Shown here piece after piece: positions 52,302 to 60,984 of a stretch of 64,000 bases of DNA. The position numbers and the translations under genes were made by a program. Every line of letters begins with the position of its first letter. Positions within the stretch are counted from its first letter, which is position 1. Location of the stretch: assembly GCF_937880195.1 (NCBI RefSeq), contig NZ_CALFLA010000042.1, forward strand, positions 62,001 to 126,000, read 5' to 3'. The notes under the pieces are model-generated. The model saw nothing but the letters and a program-made list of their open reading frames with translations, was not told where the DNA came from and did not search any database. This DNA comes from an uncultured Blautia sp. GTDB lineage: Bacteria > Bacillota > Clostridia > Lachnospirales > Lachnospiraceae.

Positions 52302-53258
52302 ATGAATTATCAAGCTATAATTCCAGTTTTGGTTTCTTTTGCCATCAGTTTAGTTCTGGGACCAGTGATTATTCCGTTTCTGAGGAAACTGAAGATGGGA
52401 CAGACAGAGCGCGTAGAAGGCGTGCAGTCTCATTTGAAAAAGGCGGGAACTCCGACTATGGGAGGCATTATTTTTTTGATCGCCGCAGCAGTAACGTCGC
52501 TTTTTTACGTGAAAGACTATCCGAAGATCATCCCGATTCTGTTTCTGACTCTTGGATTTGGTATTATCGGATTCCTGGATGATTATCTGAAGGTTGTACT
52601 GAAACGCTCCGATGGCCTTCTTCCCTGGCAGAAATTTCTTCTCCAGGTTGTAGTTACAGGTGTTTTTGCGTTTTATATTCTGAATTATACAGATATCTCC
52701 CTGACAATGCAGATTCCTTTCTGGCCGGGACATTATCTGAACGTAGGCATTCTGGCGGTTCCTCTTTTATTTATTGCTGTGATCGGGACTGTTAATGGCG
52801 TAAACTTCACAGACGGTCTGGACGGTCTTGCCTCCAGCGTTACTTTGATCGTGGCTGTATTTTTTACTGTTGTGTCAATGGGAACAAAGGCAGGGATCGA
52901 GCCTATTACCTGTGCGGTTGTAGGCGGTCTTATGGGATTTCTTCTGTTTAACGTATATCCGGCCAAGGTGTTTATGGGAGATACAGGCTCTCTTGCTTTA
53001 GGAGGATTTGTGGCAGGCGTTGCCTATGTGCTTCAGATGCCGCTGTTTATTCTTCTGGTTGGTCTTATCTACCTTGTAGAAGTGCTTTCTGTAATCATCC
53101 AGGTAACATATTTTAAGGCAACTCACGGTAAGAGAATCTTCAAGATGGCGCCTATCCATCATCATTTTGAGCTTTGCGGATGGTCAGAGACAAGGGTTGT
53201 GGCAGTATTTTCCATAGTGACAGCCATTATGTGCCTGATCGCATTTCTGGCGCTTTGA
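52302..53258 (+). CDS. mraY: Phospho-MurNAc-pentapeptide transferase
   Basis: Moves phospho-MurNAc-pentapeptide to undecaprenyl phosphate, giving lipid I at the membrane. Its 318 residues have about ten helices. Catalytic segments are KKAGTPTMGGI, LGFGIIGFLDDYLKV, NGVNFTDGLDGLASS, FMGDTGSLALGG and APIHHHFELCGWSE. I chose ATG 52302 because GAGGTG stands just upstream; the ATG at 52284 has no such site. Confidence 0.96.
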   Translation: MNYQAIIPVLVSFAISLVLGPVIIPFLRKLKMGQTERVEGVQSHLKKAGTPTMGGIIFLIAAAVTSLFYVKDYPKIIPILFLTLGFGIIGFLDDYLKVVLKRSDGLLPWQKFLLQVVVTGVFAFYILNYTDISLTMQIPFWPGHYLNVGILAVPLLFIAVIGTVNGVNFTDGLDGLASSVTLIVAVFFTVVSMGTKAGIEPITCAVVGGLMGFLLFNVYPAKVFMGDTGSLALGGFVAGVAYVLQMPLFILLVGLIYLVEVLSVIIQVTYFKATHGKRIFKMAPIHHHFELCGWSETRVVAVFSIVTAIMCLIAFLAL

Positions 53259-53274
53259 TAAGGAGGAAAAGGCA

Positions 53275-54627
53275 ATGGAATTAAAAGGCAAAAAAGTTCT
53301 TGTATTTGGTTCAGGAATCAGCGGGATCGGCGCTGCAGAGCTTCTGGGTCAGGTTGGCGCTTTGCCGGTTATTTATGATGGAAAGGCAGACCTTGACAAA
53401 GAAGCGGTTTTACATAAAATAAATCACAAAAACGTGGAAATTTATGCAGGAGAGCTTCCGGGAAGCGTCAGAGAAAGTCTGGATCTTGTTGTGTTAAGCC
53501 CAGGAGTTCCTACAAATCTTCCTCTTGTAAAAAGCTTTTACGACCAGGGGCTTCCTGTATGGGGAGAGGTGGAACTTGCTTACCGTACCGGAAAGGGCAG
53601 AGTTCTGGCAATTACGGGAACAAACGGAAAAACAACTACAACAGCCCTTCTTGGAAAGATTATGTCTGACGCGGTAGAATCTGTATTTGTAGTAGGAAAT
53701 ATCGGAACGCCGTATACCTCTAAATCTCTGGAGATGAAAGAGGATTCTGTGACAGTTGCAGAGATATCTAGCTTTCAGCTTGAGACAATAGAAGCCTTTG
53801 CTCCAAAGGTCAGTGCGATTTTAAATATTACAGAAGATCATCTGAACCGTCATCATACTATGGAGGAGTACATAAGGGTCAAGGAATTGATCGTTAAGAA
53901 TCAGAAACCGGAAGACGTTTGCGTTTTGAATTATGAAGACCCTGTACTTCGCGAATTTGGCAAAAATATTGTGCCGAAAACCGTATATTTTTCCAGTGAA
54001 CAGGCTCTTGATCAGGGGATTTTCCTGGATGGGGACAAGATCATACTGAGAACAGAACAAGAGGAGATCCTTCTTGTAAAAACAGGGGATCTGAAACTTC
54101 TTGGCAGACACAATTATGAGAACGTAATGGCGGCTTCCGCCATGGCCTACTATGCAGGAGTGCCTGTGGACAGTATCAGAAAGAGCATTTGTGAATTTAC
54201 TGCTGTGGAGCACAGGATCGAATATGTAACAGAAAAAAATGGCGTGGCATATTATAATGATTCCAAGGGAACCAATCCTGACGCAGCTATCAAGGGAATC
54301 CAGGCCATGAATCGTCCCACCTGGCTGATCGGAGGCGGCTACGATAAGGGGTCCAGCTATGATGAGTGGCTGAACAGCTTTGACGGCAAGGTGCGCTCTC
54401 TGGTGCTGATCGGACAGACAAAAGAAACGATCAGGGACGCTGCAGAAAGACTGGGCGTATGTCCCTGCATTCTCTGCGAAGATCTGGAGGAGGCTGTGAA
54501 AGTCTGTGCAGAGAATGCCAGCCCTGGAGAAGCCGTTCTTCTTTCTCCTGCCTGCGCAAGCTGGGGCCAGTTTGACAATTATGAGCAGAGAGGCGATAAA
54601 TTCAAGGAATATGTAAGAAATCTATAA
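53275..54627 (+). CDS. murD: UDP-MurNAc-L-alanine:D-glutamate ligase
   Basis: Adds D-glutamate to UDP-MurNAc-L-Ala in the cytoplasm. Its 450 residues have a Rossmann start (KVLVFGSGISGIGAAELLG), LSPGVPTNLPLV, ATP loop ITGTNGKTTTTALLG, EISSFQLETI, NITEDHLNRHHTMEEY, AVEHRIEYV and NDSKGTNPDAA. GGAGG precedes ATG 53275. It is followed by a strong terminator, so mraY and murD form a separate unit within the cluster. Confidence 0.96.
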   Translation: MELKGKKVLVFGSGISGIGAAELLGQVGALPVIYDGKADLDKEAVLHKINHKNVEIYAGELPGSVRESLDLVVLSPGVPTNLPLVKSFYDQGLPVWGEVELAYRTGKGRVLAITGTNGKTTTTALLGKIMSDAVESVFVVGNIGTPYTSKSLEMKEDSVTVAEISSFQLETIEAFAPKVSAILNITEDHLNRHHTMEEYIRVKELIVKNQKPEDVCVLNYEDPVLREFGKNIVPKTVYFSSEQALDQGIFLDGDKIILRTEQEEILLVKTGDLKLLGRHNYENVMAASAMAYYAGVPVDSIRKSICEFTAVEHRIEYVTEKNGVAYYNDSKGTNPDAAIKGIQAMNRPTWLIGGGYDKGSSYDEWLNSFDGKVRSLVLIGQTKETIRDAAERLGVCPCILCEDLEEAVKVCAENASPGEAVLLSPACASWGQFDNYEQRGDKFKEYVRNL

Positions 54628-54668
54628 AAGTTTTCTTATGGCGTAGGTTACATATTAAAATCGGATAT

Positions 54669-54711
54669 AAAAAAGCCGGAAATATCAAAAGAGATATTTC
54701 CGGCTTTTTTT
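54669..54711 (+). terminator. Terminator after murD
   Basis: An 18-bp perfect stem: aaaaaagccggaaatatc (54669-54686) with gatatttccggctttttt (54693-54710), continuing in T. Very strong. Confidence 0.95.
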
Positions 54712-54728
54712 GTGGCGACAGAAGTTCT

Positions 54729-54757
54729 TTGGAGGGGCAGAACCTCATATTTATAAT
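54729..54757 (+). promoter_or_regulatory. Promoter of ftsW-murA-ftsQ
   Basis: TTGGAG (54729-54734), 17-bp spacer, TATAAT (54752-54757), 26 bases before ftsW. Confidence 0.65.
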
Positions 54758-54782
54758 AGTAATGTGGAGGCAGGAGGCGGAT

Positions 54783-55874
54783 ATGGATAAATTATATGGA
54801 AAACAGGATAAAAAACCAGATGCGATTTTACTGCTTCTGGTACTTTTTCTGACAATATTTGGACTGGTGATTCTTTATAGCGCCAGTTCATATAATGGAA
54901 GAGTCCGTTTTCATGATTCTGCATATTACTTCAAAAAACAGCTTTTTGCCACAGCCCTGGGGCTTATGGCAATGTATCTGGTATCGACAATAGATTATCA
55001 TATTTTGGTGGAAGGGGCGCCGTTTCTTTATATTATGTCTCTGATCCTGTCTACGGCAGTGCTTTTGGCAGGGCAGGAGATCAACGGTTCTAAGCGGTGG
55101 CTGAATCTGGGACCTTTTTCTTTTCAGCCTTCAGAATTTGCCAAGGCGGCGGTGATCCTTTTTCTGGCATGGCAGATCAGCCGCAGCAAAAAAAAGACTT
55201 CTGGGATCTTGTTTATGTGCAGGACAATGGCAACACTGCTTCCGATAGTAGGACTGGTGGGTTCTAATAATTTAAGTACAGCCATTATTATTCTGGGGAT
55301 AGGGGTAATCCTGATTTTTGCTTCCAGTCCGGGATATATGCAGTTTATTGGTCTTGGAGGGGCAGGAGCTGCTTTTGTGACAGTATTTCTGGCAGCAGAA
55401 AGCTATCGTCTGGAACGACTTGCTATCTGGCGCAATCCAGAAAAGTATGAAAAGGGCTTTCAGACCATTCAGGGGCTTTATGCCATTGGAAGCGGAGGCC
55501 TTTTTGGACGGGGGCTGGGGAGTAGTCTGCAGAAGCTGGGATTTGTACCTGAGGCTCAGAATGATATGATTTATTCTATTATTTGTGAAGAACTGGGGCT
55601 TTTCGGAGCTCTGGCATTGATCTTTGTGTTCGTGCTTCTTTTGTGGAGGCTTTGTGTCACTGCCATGCACAGCCGGGATCTTCAGGGAGCTTTGGTCTGT
55701 GCCGGAATCATGGGACATATGGCAATCCAGGTAATCTTAAACATTGCTGTTGTGACAAATACCATTCCCAATACAGGGATTACTCTGCCTTTTGTCAGCT
55801 ATGGAGGAACTTCGGTAGTATTTCTTCTTGCGGAAATGGGTTTGGCGTTAAGCGTCAGCAGTCACAGAAAATAG
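54783..55874 (+). CDS. ftsW: Septal peptidoglycan polymerase FtsW (SEDS family)
   Basis: A SEDS-family membrane glycosyltransferase that polymerises lipid II at the septum with its partner penicillin-binding protein. Its 363 residues have about ten helices. Motifs are FGLVILYSASSYNG, NGSKRWLNLGPFSFQPSEFAK with the catalytic region, RNPEKYEKGFQTIQGLYAIGSGGLFGRGLG, PEAQNDMIYSIICEELG and ITLPFVSYGGTS. ATG 54783 is chosen for GGAGGC just upstream; the longer frame would add 18 non-conserved residues. The linked position to murA, not murG, is unusual. Confidence 0.95.
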   Translation: MDKLYGKQDKKPDAILLLLVLFLTIFGLVILYSASSYNGRVRFHDSAYYFKKQLFATALGLMAMYLVSTIDYHILVEGAPFLYIMSLILSTAVLLAGQEINGSKRWLNLGPFSFQPSEFAKAAVILFLAWQISRSKKKTSGILFMCRTMATLLPIVGLVGSNNLSTAIIILGIGVILIFASSPGYMQFIGLGGAGAAFVTVFLAAESYRLERLAIWRNPEKYEKGFQTIQGLYAIGSGGLFGRGLGSSLQKLGFVPEAQNDMIYSIICEELGLFGALALIFVFVLLLWRLCVTAMHSRDLQGALVCAGIMGHMAIQVILNIAVVTNTIPNTGITLPFVSYGGTSVVFLLAEMGLALSVSSHRK

Positions 55875-55921
55875 AATACTGCATACAATAAATGCAAGAG
55901 GCCCTTTGGGGAGTGAACGGT

Positions 55922-57181
55922 TTGGATGAAATTTGTATTACAGGAGGAAAACCGCTTCAGGGTAAGATATCCGTACAGGGATCCAAAAACGCCGCGCTGC
56001 CCATGATGGCGGCGGCTCTTCTTCACAGGGGGATCAGCGTTCTGGAAGACTGTCCGGCCATAGCAGATGTATTTTGTATGGAAGAAATCCTTCACAAATT
56101 AGGGGCAGCGACCTGGTGGGATAAAAACTGTCTGTATCTGGACTGCACTTTGGCTGAAGGAACAGAGATCTCCGGCGTCTGTACCGGAAGAATGCGTTCT
56201 TCTGTGATGCTTCTGGCGCCTCTTCTTGCCAGGAATAAAAAAGCGTCCATGGGGTACCCGGGAGGCTGCGTGATCGGTAAGAGACCAGTAGATCAGCATC
56301 TTTATGTGCTGCGTATGCTGGGGGCTTCTATTGAGGAAACAGATTATGAAATGCAGGCTTTCTGCAGCGGATTTCATGGAGGAGAGGTTCATTTTGTAAA
56401 GAAAAGTGTGGGGGCAACGGAGCAGGGAATCCTGGCTGCAGTAACTGCAAAAGGAGATACGGTACTGCATGGCTGCGCAGCAGAACCAGAAATAAAATGG
56501 CTGTGCAGTTTCCTTCGGAGTATGGGCGCCCGGATAAAAGGAGAAGGTACAGACTGTATTTGTATCACCGGGACTTCTGAGCTGGGGCCTGGATATATGA
56601 GGATCCCACCTGACCGTATTGTAGCGGGAACCTATCTTTGCGCCGCCGCAGCCACAAGGGGGAAGATTGAAATTCTCAATGCTCCTGCTGGAGAAATGGA
56701 CGCATTTCTTGAAGTGTATGGCAAAATGGGTGGACAATACAACTGGAACAGTGGTAAACTAATAGCTGATGGAAGCAGGGTAAGCCTTCCGCTTCCGTTT
56801 TTGGAAACAGAAGTTTATCCTGGATTTCCTACAGATCTTCAATCGCCTTTGATGGCTGTCCTTACCACAATAGAAGGAGAGAGCGTGATCCGGGAAAATA
56901 TTTTTGAAAACCGCTTTCGTCTTGTGGAAGATCTGGTGAGAATGGGGGCTTCCATTGAAGTAAAAGGCAGAGAAGCCCGGATCCACGGAGGGAATCCTTT
57001 AAGGGGATGTCGGGTAAAAGCCAGGGAATTGCGGGGAGGAGCCGCTTTGATCGTTGCTGCGCTGGCAGCGGAGGGAGAAACACAGGTCTGCGGCTGTTCT
57101 TTTATCCACAGAGGATATGAACATATCTGCGAAGATCTTTTCCGGCTGGGCGGCCAGATAAAAGAGTATACAGGAATTTAA
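55922..57181 (+). CDS. murA: UDP-GlcNAc 1-carboxyvinyltransferase
   Basis: First committed step of peptidoglycan synthesis: transfer of enolpyruvate from PEP to UDP-GlcNAc. Two inside-out alpha/beta domains in 419 residues. Substrate Lys lies in QGSKNAALPM, RMRSSVMLLAPLL is present, and the catalytic Cys is near residue 116 in GYPGGCVIGKRPVD, matching Cys115 of E. coli MurA. A Cys there predicts fosfomycin sensitivity. The start is TTG 55922, eight bases after GGGGAG. The ATG at 55892 has no ribosome site. Location between ftsW and ftsQ is characteristic of rearranged clostridial clusters. Confidence 0.92.
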   Translation: MDEICITGGKPLQGKISVQGSKNAALPMMAAALLHRGISVLEDCPAIADVFCMEEILHKLGAATWWDKNCLYLDCTLAEGTEISGVCTGRMRSSVMLLAPLLARNKKASMGYPGGCVIGKRPVDQHLYVLRMLGASIEETDYEMQAFCSGFHGGEVHFVKKSVGATEQGILAAVTAKGDTVLHGCAAEPEIKWLCSFLRSMGARIKGEGTDCICITGTSELGPGYMRIPPDRIVAGTYLCAAAATRGKIEILNAPAGEMDAFLEVYGKMGGQYNWNSGKLIADGSRVSLPLPFLETEVYPGFPTDLQSPLMAVLTTIEGESVIRENIFENRFRLVEDLVRMGASIEVKGREARIHGGNPLRGCRVKARELRGGAALIVAALAAEGETQVCGCSFIHRGYEHICEDLFRLGGQIKEYTGI

Positions 57182-57186
57182 TTTTT

Positions 57187-58395
57187 ATGCGAACATCCAA
57201 ATACAAGAAAAAATCAAACCTTACAAAAAAACAAAAACAGTATATTATGGGAGGAATAGGCGCCTGTCTGCTGGCAGGGGTGATCTTTTTCTTTACCTAT
57301 TTTCAGGTAACGGACGTGGAGGTTATGGGAAGCAACCGCTATACGGAAAAGGAGATCCGATCCATGATCCTTCGCGGACCTATGGCTGGCAATTCCATAC
57401 TTGCGCCTCTTCTTTATTCCAACAGTCAGACAGAGGGGATTCCTTTTGTTGAGGCCTTTACTGTAAGCAGGTCCAACAGAAATACCCTTGTGATCGGCGT
57501 AAAAGAAAAAAAAGCGGTTGGATGTATCCCTTATCTGGACAGTTATATCTATTTTGACAGGAACGGAGTTTTTATTGAGGGAGAAAAGACACGAGATGAA
57601 AAAATCCCCTTTTTTGATGGGATTTCCGTAAAAAAAGTAGTTCGGGATGAACCGCTTCCTATTAAAGAAACTGTTCTTAATACAGCGGTTGCCCTGTCTA
57701 CTATTTTTGCCAAGAACGACAGTATGCCAGATCATATTGTGTTTGACGAGAATTATGAGATCAGCCTTCTTTATGGAGACGTTACGGTGAACCTTGGAAA
57801 GGATGTAAATCTAGAAGATAAGATGAGCCGCGTGATTGCTATTTTACCTCAGATTTCAGGAGAGAAGGGCATCCTTCATGCAGAAAATGTAAGCCGGACG
57901 GTAAAAAATATTACCTTTGAGGCAGAAGTGGAGGAAGTAACGGCAGAGAACTGGACCGGAGGCTATGACGAAAACGGAGAATATACCGGAGACGGCGTTT
58001 ACGACGAAAATGGAAAATATGTAGGCGAGAGGCCGAAATCAGCTCTTGATTATGCTCTTGAAGCATGGTCTGGCGGTTATGACGAAGAGGGAGACTATAC
58101 TGGATATGGGGAATATGATGTAAACTGGAATTATGTAGGACCTGCGCCGACCCAGGAACTGATAGATTCTTTTGGAGACTGGACCGGAGGCTATACAGAA
58201 GATGGAAGTTTTACCGGTTCGGGAGAGTATGACAGAGAAGGCAATTATATAGGCCCGAACCCTAATCTTTCAGAAGAAAGCCAGGAAGAGGAAGAGGGAG
58301 ACGGTTCTTATGAAGGCGATGGTTCTTATGAGGAGGACGGCTCCTACGAAGATTATTCTGAGGGATATGAAGACTATTCGAAAGAAGAATATTAG
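57187..58395 (+). CDS. ftsQ: FtsQ/DivIB cell division protein with repeat tail
   Basis: A bitopic division protein, 402 residues: short basic N-terminus, one membrane helix (about 20-38), a POTRA domain (FQVTDVEVMGSNRYTEKEI), then the beta domain. From about residue 255 the extracellular C-terminus has three spaced repeats of the pattern W[TS]GGY-x-E-x-G-x-[YF]-TG followed by a YVGP-type line. It ends in an acidic Gly/Ser/Tyr-rich stretch. Such a tail is not part of the usual family. The start is ATG 57187 with a weak AGGA site; it begins five bases after murA. Confidence 0.88.
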   Translation: MRTSKYKKKSNLTKKQKQYIMGGIGACLLAGVIFFFTYFQVTDVEVMGSNRYTEKEIRSMILRGPMAGNSILAPLLYSNSQTEGIPFVEAFTVSRSNRNTLVIGVKEKKAVGCIPYLDSYIYFDRNGVFIEGEKTRDEKIPFFDGISVKKVVRDEPLPIKETVLNTAVALSTIFAKNDSMPDHIVFDENYEISLLYGDVTVNLGKDVNLEDKMSRVIAILPQISGEKGILHAENVSRTVKNITFEAEVEEVTAENWTGGYDENGEYTGDGVYDENGKYVGERPKSALDYALEAWSGGYDEEGDYTGYGEYDVNWNYVGPAPTQELIDSFGDWTGGYTEDGSFTGSGEYDREGNYIGPNPNLSEESQEEEEGDGSYEGDGSYEEDGSYEDYSEGYEDYSKEEY

Positions 58396-58502
58396 GATGG
58401 CGAAAGCGGTTCTTAAGGACGCGGCTTTTTGCTGAGAAAACGGATATACTGGCAGAAATGGCGAAAATCCATGAAAAAAGTATAAAAAAACAAAAATAGT
58501 AG

Positions 58503-58531
58503 TTGATTAATTTTCAAAAAAACTATATGAT
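58503..58531 (+). promoter_or_regulatory. Promoter of ftsZ
   Basis: TTGATT (58503-58508), 17-bp spacer, TATGAT (58526-58531). Another TATACT at 58531 lies too far from this -35. Confidence 0.6.
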
Positions 58532-58588
58532 ATACTATATGCAGGTAGATTACGATTAAAAATCGGTGAAATAAAAGGAGGAAGTACA

Positions 58589-59761
58589 TTGTTAGAGATT
58601 ATGTCAAACGAAGCTGAGTCCTCTGCCAAGATCATAGTGATTGGCGTGGGCGGAGCTGGAAATAATGCAGTAAACAGAATGGTGGAAGAGACCATCGGAG
58701 GAGTAGAGTTTGTAGGTGTCAATACTGACAAGCAGGCATTAACTCTCTGTAAGGCTCCAACAGTACTTCAGATTGGTGAAAAGATAACGAAAGGCCTTGG
58801 TGCGGGAGCACAGCCGGAAGTTGGTCAGAAGGCCGCTGAGGAAAGTATAGAAGAAGTAAAACAGTTAATAGAAGGCGCAGACATGGTATTTGTTACCTGC
58901 GGTATGGGCGGCGGAACCGGAACAGGAGCAGCTCCAGTAATCGCAGCAGCAGCAAAGGAAATGGGAATCCTTACTGTTGGCGTTGTTACCAAGCCTTTCC
59001 GTTTTGAAGCTAAAACACGTATGAACAATGCACTTGCCGGAATTGAGAACCTGAAGAAATCCGTGGATACTTTGATCGTGATCCCTAATGATAAACTTCT
59101 GGAGATCGTTGACCGCCGGACAACCATGCCGGAGGCTCTGCGCAAGGCTGACGAGGTTCTTCAGCAGGCAGTTCAGGGAATTACAGACCTGATCAATCTG
59201 CCGGCTCTGATCAACCTTGACTTTGCAGACGTTCAGACAGTTATGACAGATAAGGGTATTGCTCACATCGGTATCGGTGAGGCGAGAGGCGACGATAAGG
59301 CTATGGAGGCTGTTCAGCAGGCTGTATCTTCTCCGCTTCTTGAGACAACCATTAAGGGTGCAACCCATGTGATCATTAATATTTCCGGTGATATTTCTCT
59401 TATGGACGCAAATGATGCGGCAAGCTATGTTCAGGAGCTGACAGGAGAGGAAGCAAATATCATCTTTGGTGCAATGTATGATGATTCTGTTGCAGACTAT
59501 GCAAGAATCACTGTAATTGCTACAGGACTGACAGACGCAGCTCCGAAGAACGGATCTTCCTTTGGCGGAAGAAACACAGCTTCTTCACCGTTTTCAGTAA
59601 GAAGACCGGCTGCTCCGGCAGGAAATACAACTTCTGCATCCGGTATGACTATGCCTAGCTTCAGTCTTCCGAATATGAATTCTTCTTACGGTGCAAAGGT
59701 TCCTACCAGCACAGTACAGAAAAAAGATATCCAGATCCCGGATTTCCTGAAAAACAGATAA
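58589..59761 (+). CDS. ftsZ: Cell division protein FtsZ
   Basis: A tubulin-like GTPase that forms the division ring. Its 390 residues have [17 protein letters not shown], the tubulin signature [10 protein letters not shown], the T7-loop region [11 protein letters not shown], a variable linker and the conserved C-terminal peptide [10 protein letters not shown] that binds partner proteins. The start is TTG 58589, seven bases after AAAGGAGG, reading [11 protein letters not shown] as is usual in related bacteria. The ATG at 58601 is too far downstream from that site. ftsA is not next to it. Confidence 0.96.
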   Translation: MLEIMSNEAESSAKIIVIGVGGAGNNAVNRMVEETIGGVEFVGVNTDKQALTLCKAPTVLQIGEKITKGLGAGAQPEVGQKAAEESIEEVKQLIEGADMVFVTCGMGGGTGTGAAPVIAAAAKEMGILTVGVVTKPFRFEAKTRMNNALAGIENLKKSVDTLIVIPNDKLLEIVDRRTTMPEALRKADEVLQQAVQGITDLINLPALINLDFADVQTVMTDKGIAHIGIGEARGDDKAMEAVQQAVSSPLLETTIKGATHVIINISGDISLMDANDAASYVQELTGEEANIIFGAMYDDSVADYARITVIATGLTDAAPKNGSSFGGRNTASSPFSVRRPAAPAGNTTSASGMTMPSFSLPNMNSSYGAKVPTSTVQKKDIQIPDFLKNR

Positions 59762-59779
59762 ATAATAACAAAAATAAAG

Positions 59780-59826
59780 AAAGCGCTGTTCCATCACCAA
59801 TAACTGATGAGGAACAGCGCTTTTTT
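59780..59826 (+). terminator. Terminator of ftsZ
   Basis: aaagcgctgttcc (59780-59792) pairs with ggaacagcgcttt (59811-59823), extended inward by atca/tgat, followed by T. Confidence 0.92.
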
Positions 59827-59872
59827 GTGCAGCAGGTAAGTGGTATATTCTATATTAGTTTTTTCTGATGCA

Positions 59873-59895
59873 CAAAAAACGTTCCGCGAGGATGC
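59873..59895. repeat. Dispersed repeat element (CGTTCCGCGAGGATGC type)
   Basis: 23 bases matching 17266-17288 with one mismatch, just downstream of the DUF1540-like gene. A shorter match (attccgcgagg) is at 60823-60833. Confidence 0.6.
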
Positions 59896-59897
59896 TG

Positions 59898-60221
59898 TCA
59901 GCACTTACATTCAAAAGTGCTGCATTTTGTTTCTTTTGATGCGTTGGCGTTTGGACCGTCGATATCAATGGCGGCGGCAGTGCATTTACAGTGCTGGTTA
60001 TAAGTGCAGTCATGAGCTTTGCAGTCAATGGAGATTTTTTCACATCCACAGGATTCTTTTGCGCTGTTGGTTACAGACTCATCGTTTCTGTCGCGGAAAC
60101 TTCCGCAGCTTGTTTCGTCTGCCGCCTGGGCGCCATGTCCCATGACTTCGATTTCTCCCCTGGAACAGAGCTGGTCTTTGTTATAAACACAGGTGACAGC
60201 AGTACAATTTAAAATGGTCAT
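59898..60221 (-). CDS. Small cysteine-rich protein with two DUF1540-like domains
   Basis: 107 residues with two related units, each of the form CTAVTCVYNKDQLCSRGEIEV-like spacing (C-x4-C-x3-n-x3-C) and a closing CxxF. The first is at residues about 6-40, the second at about 61-107 (DCKAHDCTYNQHCKC, CSTFECKC). Cys and His spacing suggests metal binding. DUF1540 proteins occur in spore-forming Firmicutes; their role is not established. The start follows AAGGAGG on the minus strand. It is a single gene between the ftsZ and rpsT regions. Confidence 0.85.
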   Translation of the reverse strand: MTILNCTAVTCVYNKDQLCSRGEIEVMGHGAQAADETSCGSFRDRNDESVTNSAKESCGCEKISIDCKAHDCTYNQHCKCTAAAIDIDGPNANASKETKCSTFECKC

Positions 60222-60308
60222 AATCGTATCCTCCTTAGATAATGGTTGCCTTGTCTAGTGTGGACAGATTTAGGAGGATTTATTCATGGGAGATTTATTG
60301 ATATATAG

Positions 60309-60347
60309 AAAAAAGACAGTCACATGACGGTTGTGACTGTCTTTTTT
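60309..60347 (-). terminator. Terminator of rpsT
   Basis: aaaaaagacagtcaca (60309-60324) pairs perfectly with tgtgactgtctttttt (60332-60347). T tracts result on both strands. Confidence 0.92.
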
Positions 60348-60385
60348 AATTATAAGCTTATAATTAAAATAATTTTCGTTTTCTA

Positions 60386-60649
60386 TTAGCCAATGCTGTT
60401 TACGGCTTTTGTCAAACGGGAAACTTTTCTTGCACAGTTGTTCTTGTGGTAAACACCCTTGGATGTTGCTTTGCTGATAGTAGCAATTGCATCATTAAGC
60501 GCTACCTGTGCAGCAGCCTTATCGTTGTTCTGAACTGCAGCCTCTACTTTTTTGATAGAAGTCTTAACAGCAGAGCGGATAGATTTGTTTCTCGCAGCTT
60601 TTGTTCTGTTTACTAAAATTCTTTTCTTTGCGGATTTAATGTTAGCCAA
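60386..60649 (-). CDS. rpsT: 30S ribosomal protein S20
   Basis: A small-subunit ribosomal protein of 87 residues, basic and helical: ANIKSAKKRILVNRTKAARN at the start and a conserved GVYHKNNCARKVSRLTKAV end. Start TTG at 60649, seven bases after GGAGGTG. A TTG/UUG start is well known for S20 genes and lets the protein regulate its own translation. The gene is divergent from gpr; the rpsT-gpr-spoIIP-lepA neighbourhood resembles that of Bacillus. Confidence 0.97.
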   Translation of the reverse strand: MANIKSAKKRILVNRTKAARNKSIRSAVKTSIKKVEAAVQNNDKAAAQVALNDAIATISKATSKGVYHKNNCARKVSRLTKAVNSIG

Positions 60650-60727
60650 TGTGGTACACCTCCATTTCATGTTTTGTGATTGTCTTCACAGAAACAGACA
60701 CGGGCGCTCCTGTGAACATGCTTATTT

Positions 60728-60756
60728 ATTTTAGTACACATATCTTGGAATGTCAA
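60728..60756 (-). promoter_or_regulatory. Promoter of rpsT
   Basis: On the minus strand: consensus TTGACA (60756-60751), 17-bp spacer, TAAAAT (60733-60728). It gives a leader of about 70 bases. Confidence 0.8.
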
Positions 60757-60881
60757 TACATAATTCTCATAAAACTGTAAATTCTATATTAATAAAAGAA
60801 AGGTTTTTGTTCATGCGTCACTATTCCGCGAGGTGTTTTGGCACGAATGTGACAAAATCCCGAGACATACAAGTCAAAATT

Positions 60882-60944
60882 CCATTGCCGAAGGCAATTT
60901 GGAATGAATTTTGGCTCGTTGCTGTGAACGCAGTGAACAGTAAT
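60882..60944 (+). repeat. Dispersed intergenic repeat, copy B
   Basis: 63 bases starting ccattgccgaaggcaat and ending gaacagtaat, nearly identical to copy A at 52137-52190. It includes a short internal near-repeat, gaacgcagtgaac, that copy A lacks. Confidence 0.8.
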
Positions 60945-60984
60945 GAAGGTTTCTGTTTCATAAAAACAGGCGGGAGGAAAAGAA

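Larger units (their letters stand above)
60650..60984. other. 335-bp gene-free region between rpsT and gpr
   Basis: It contains the rpsT promoter on the minus strand, an attccgcgagg motif (60823-60833) and dispersed repeat copy B (60882-60944). The gpr ribosome site GGGAGG lies near its end. An ATG frame across the repeat (60750-61082) is not a gene. Confidence 0.7.

Noticed and set aside
58396-58440. Weak hairpin after ftsQ as terminator
   Set aside because: The stem is imperfect and the T run short; not enough to call.
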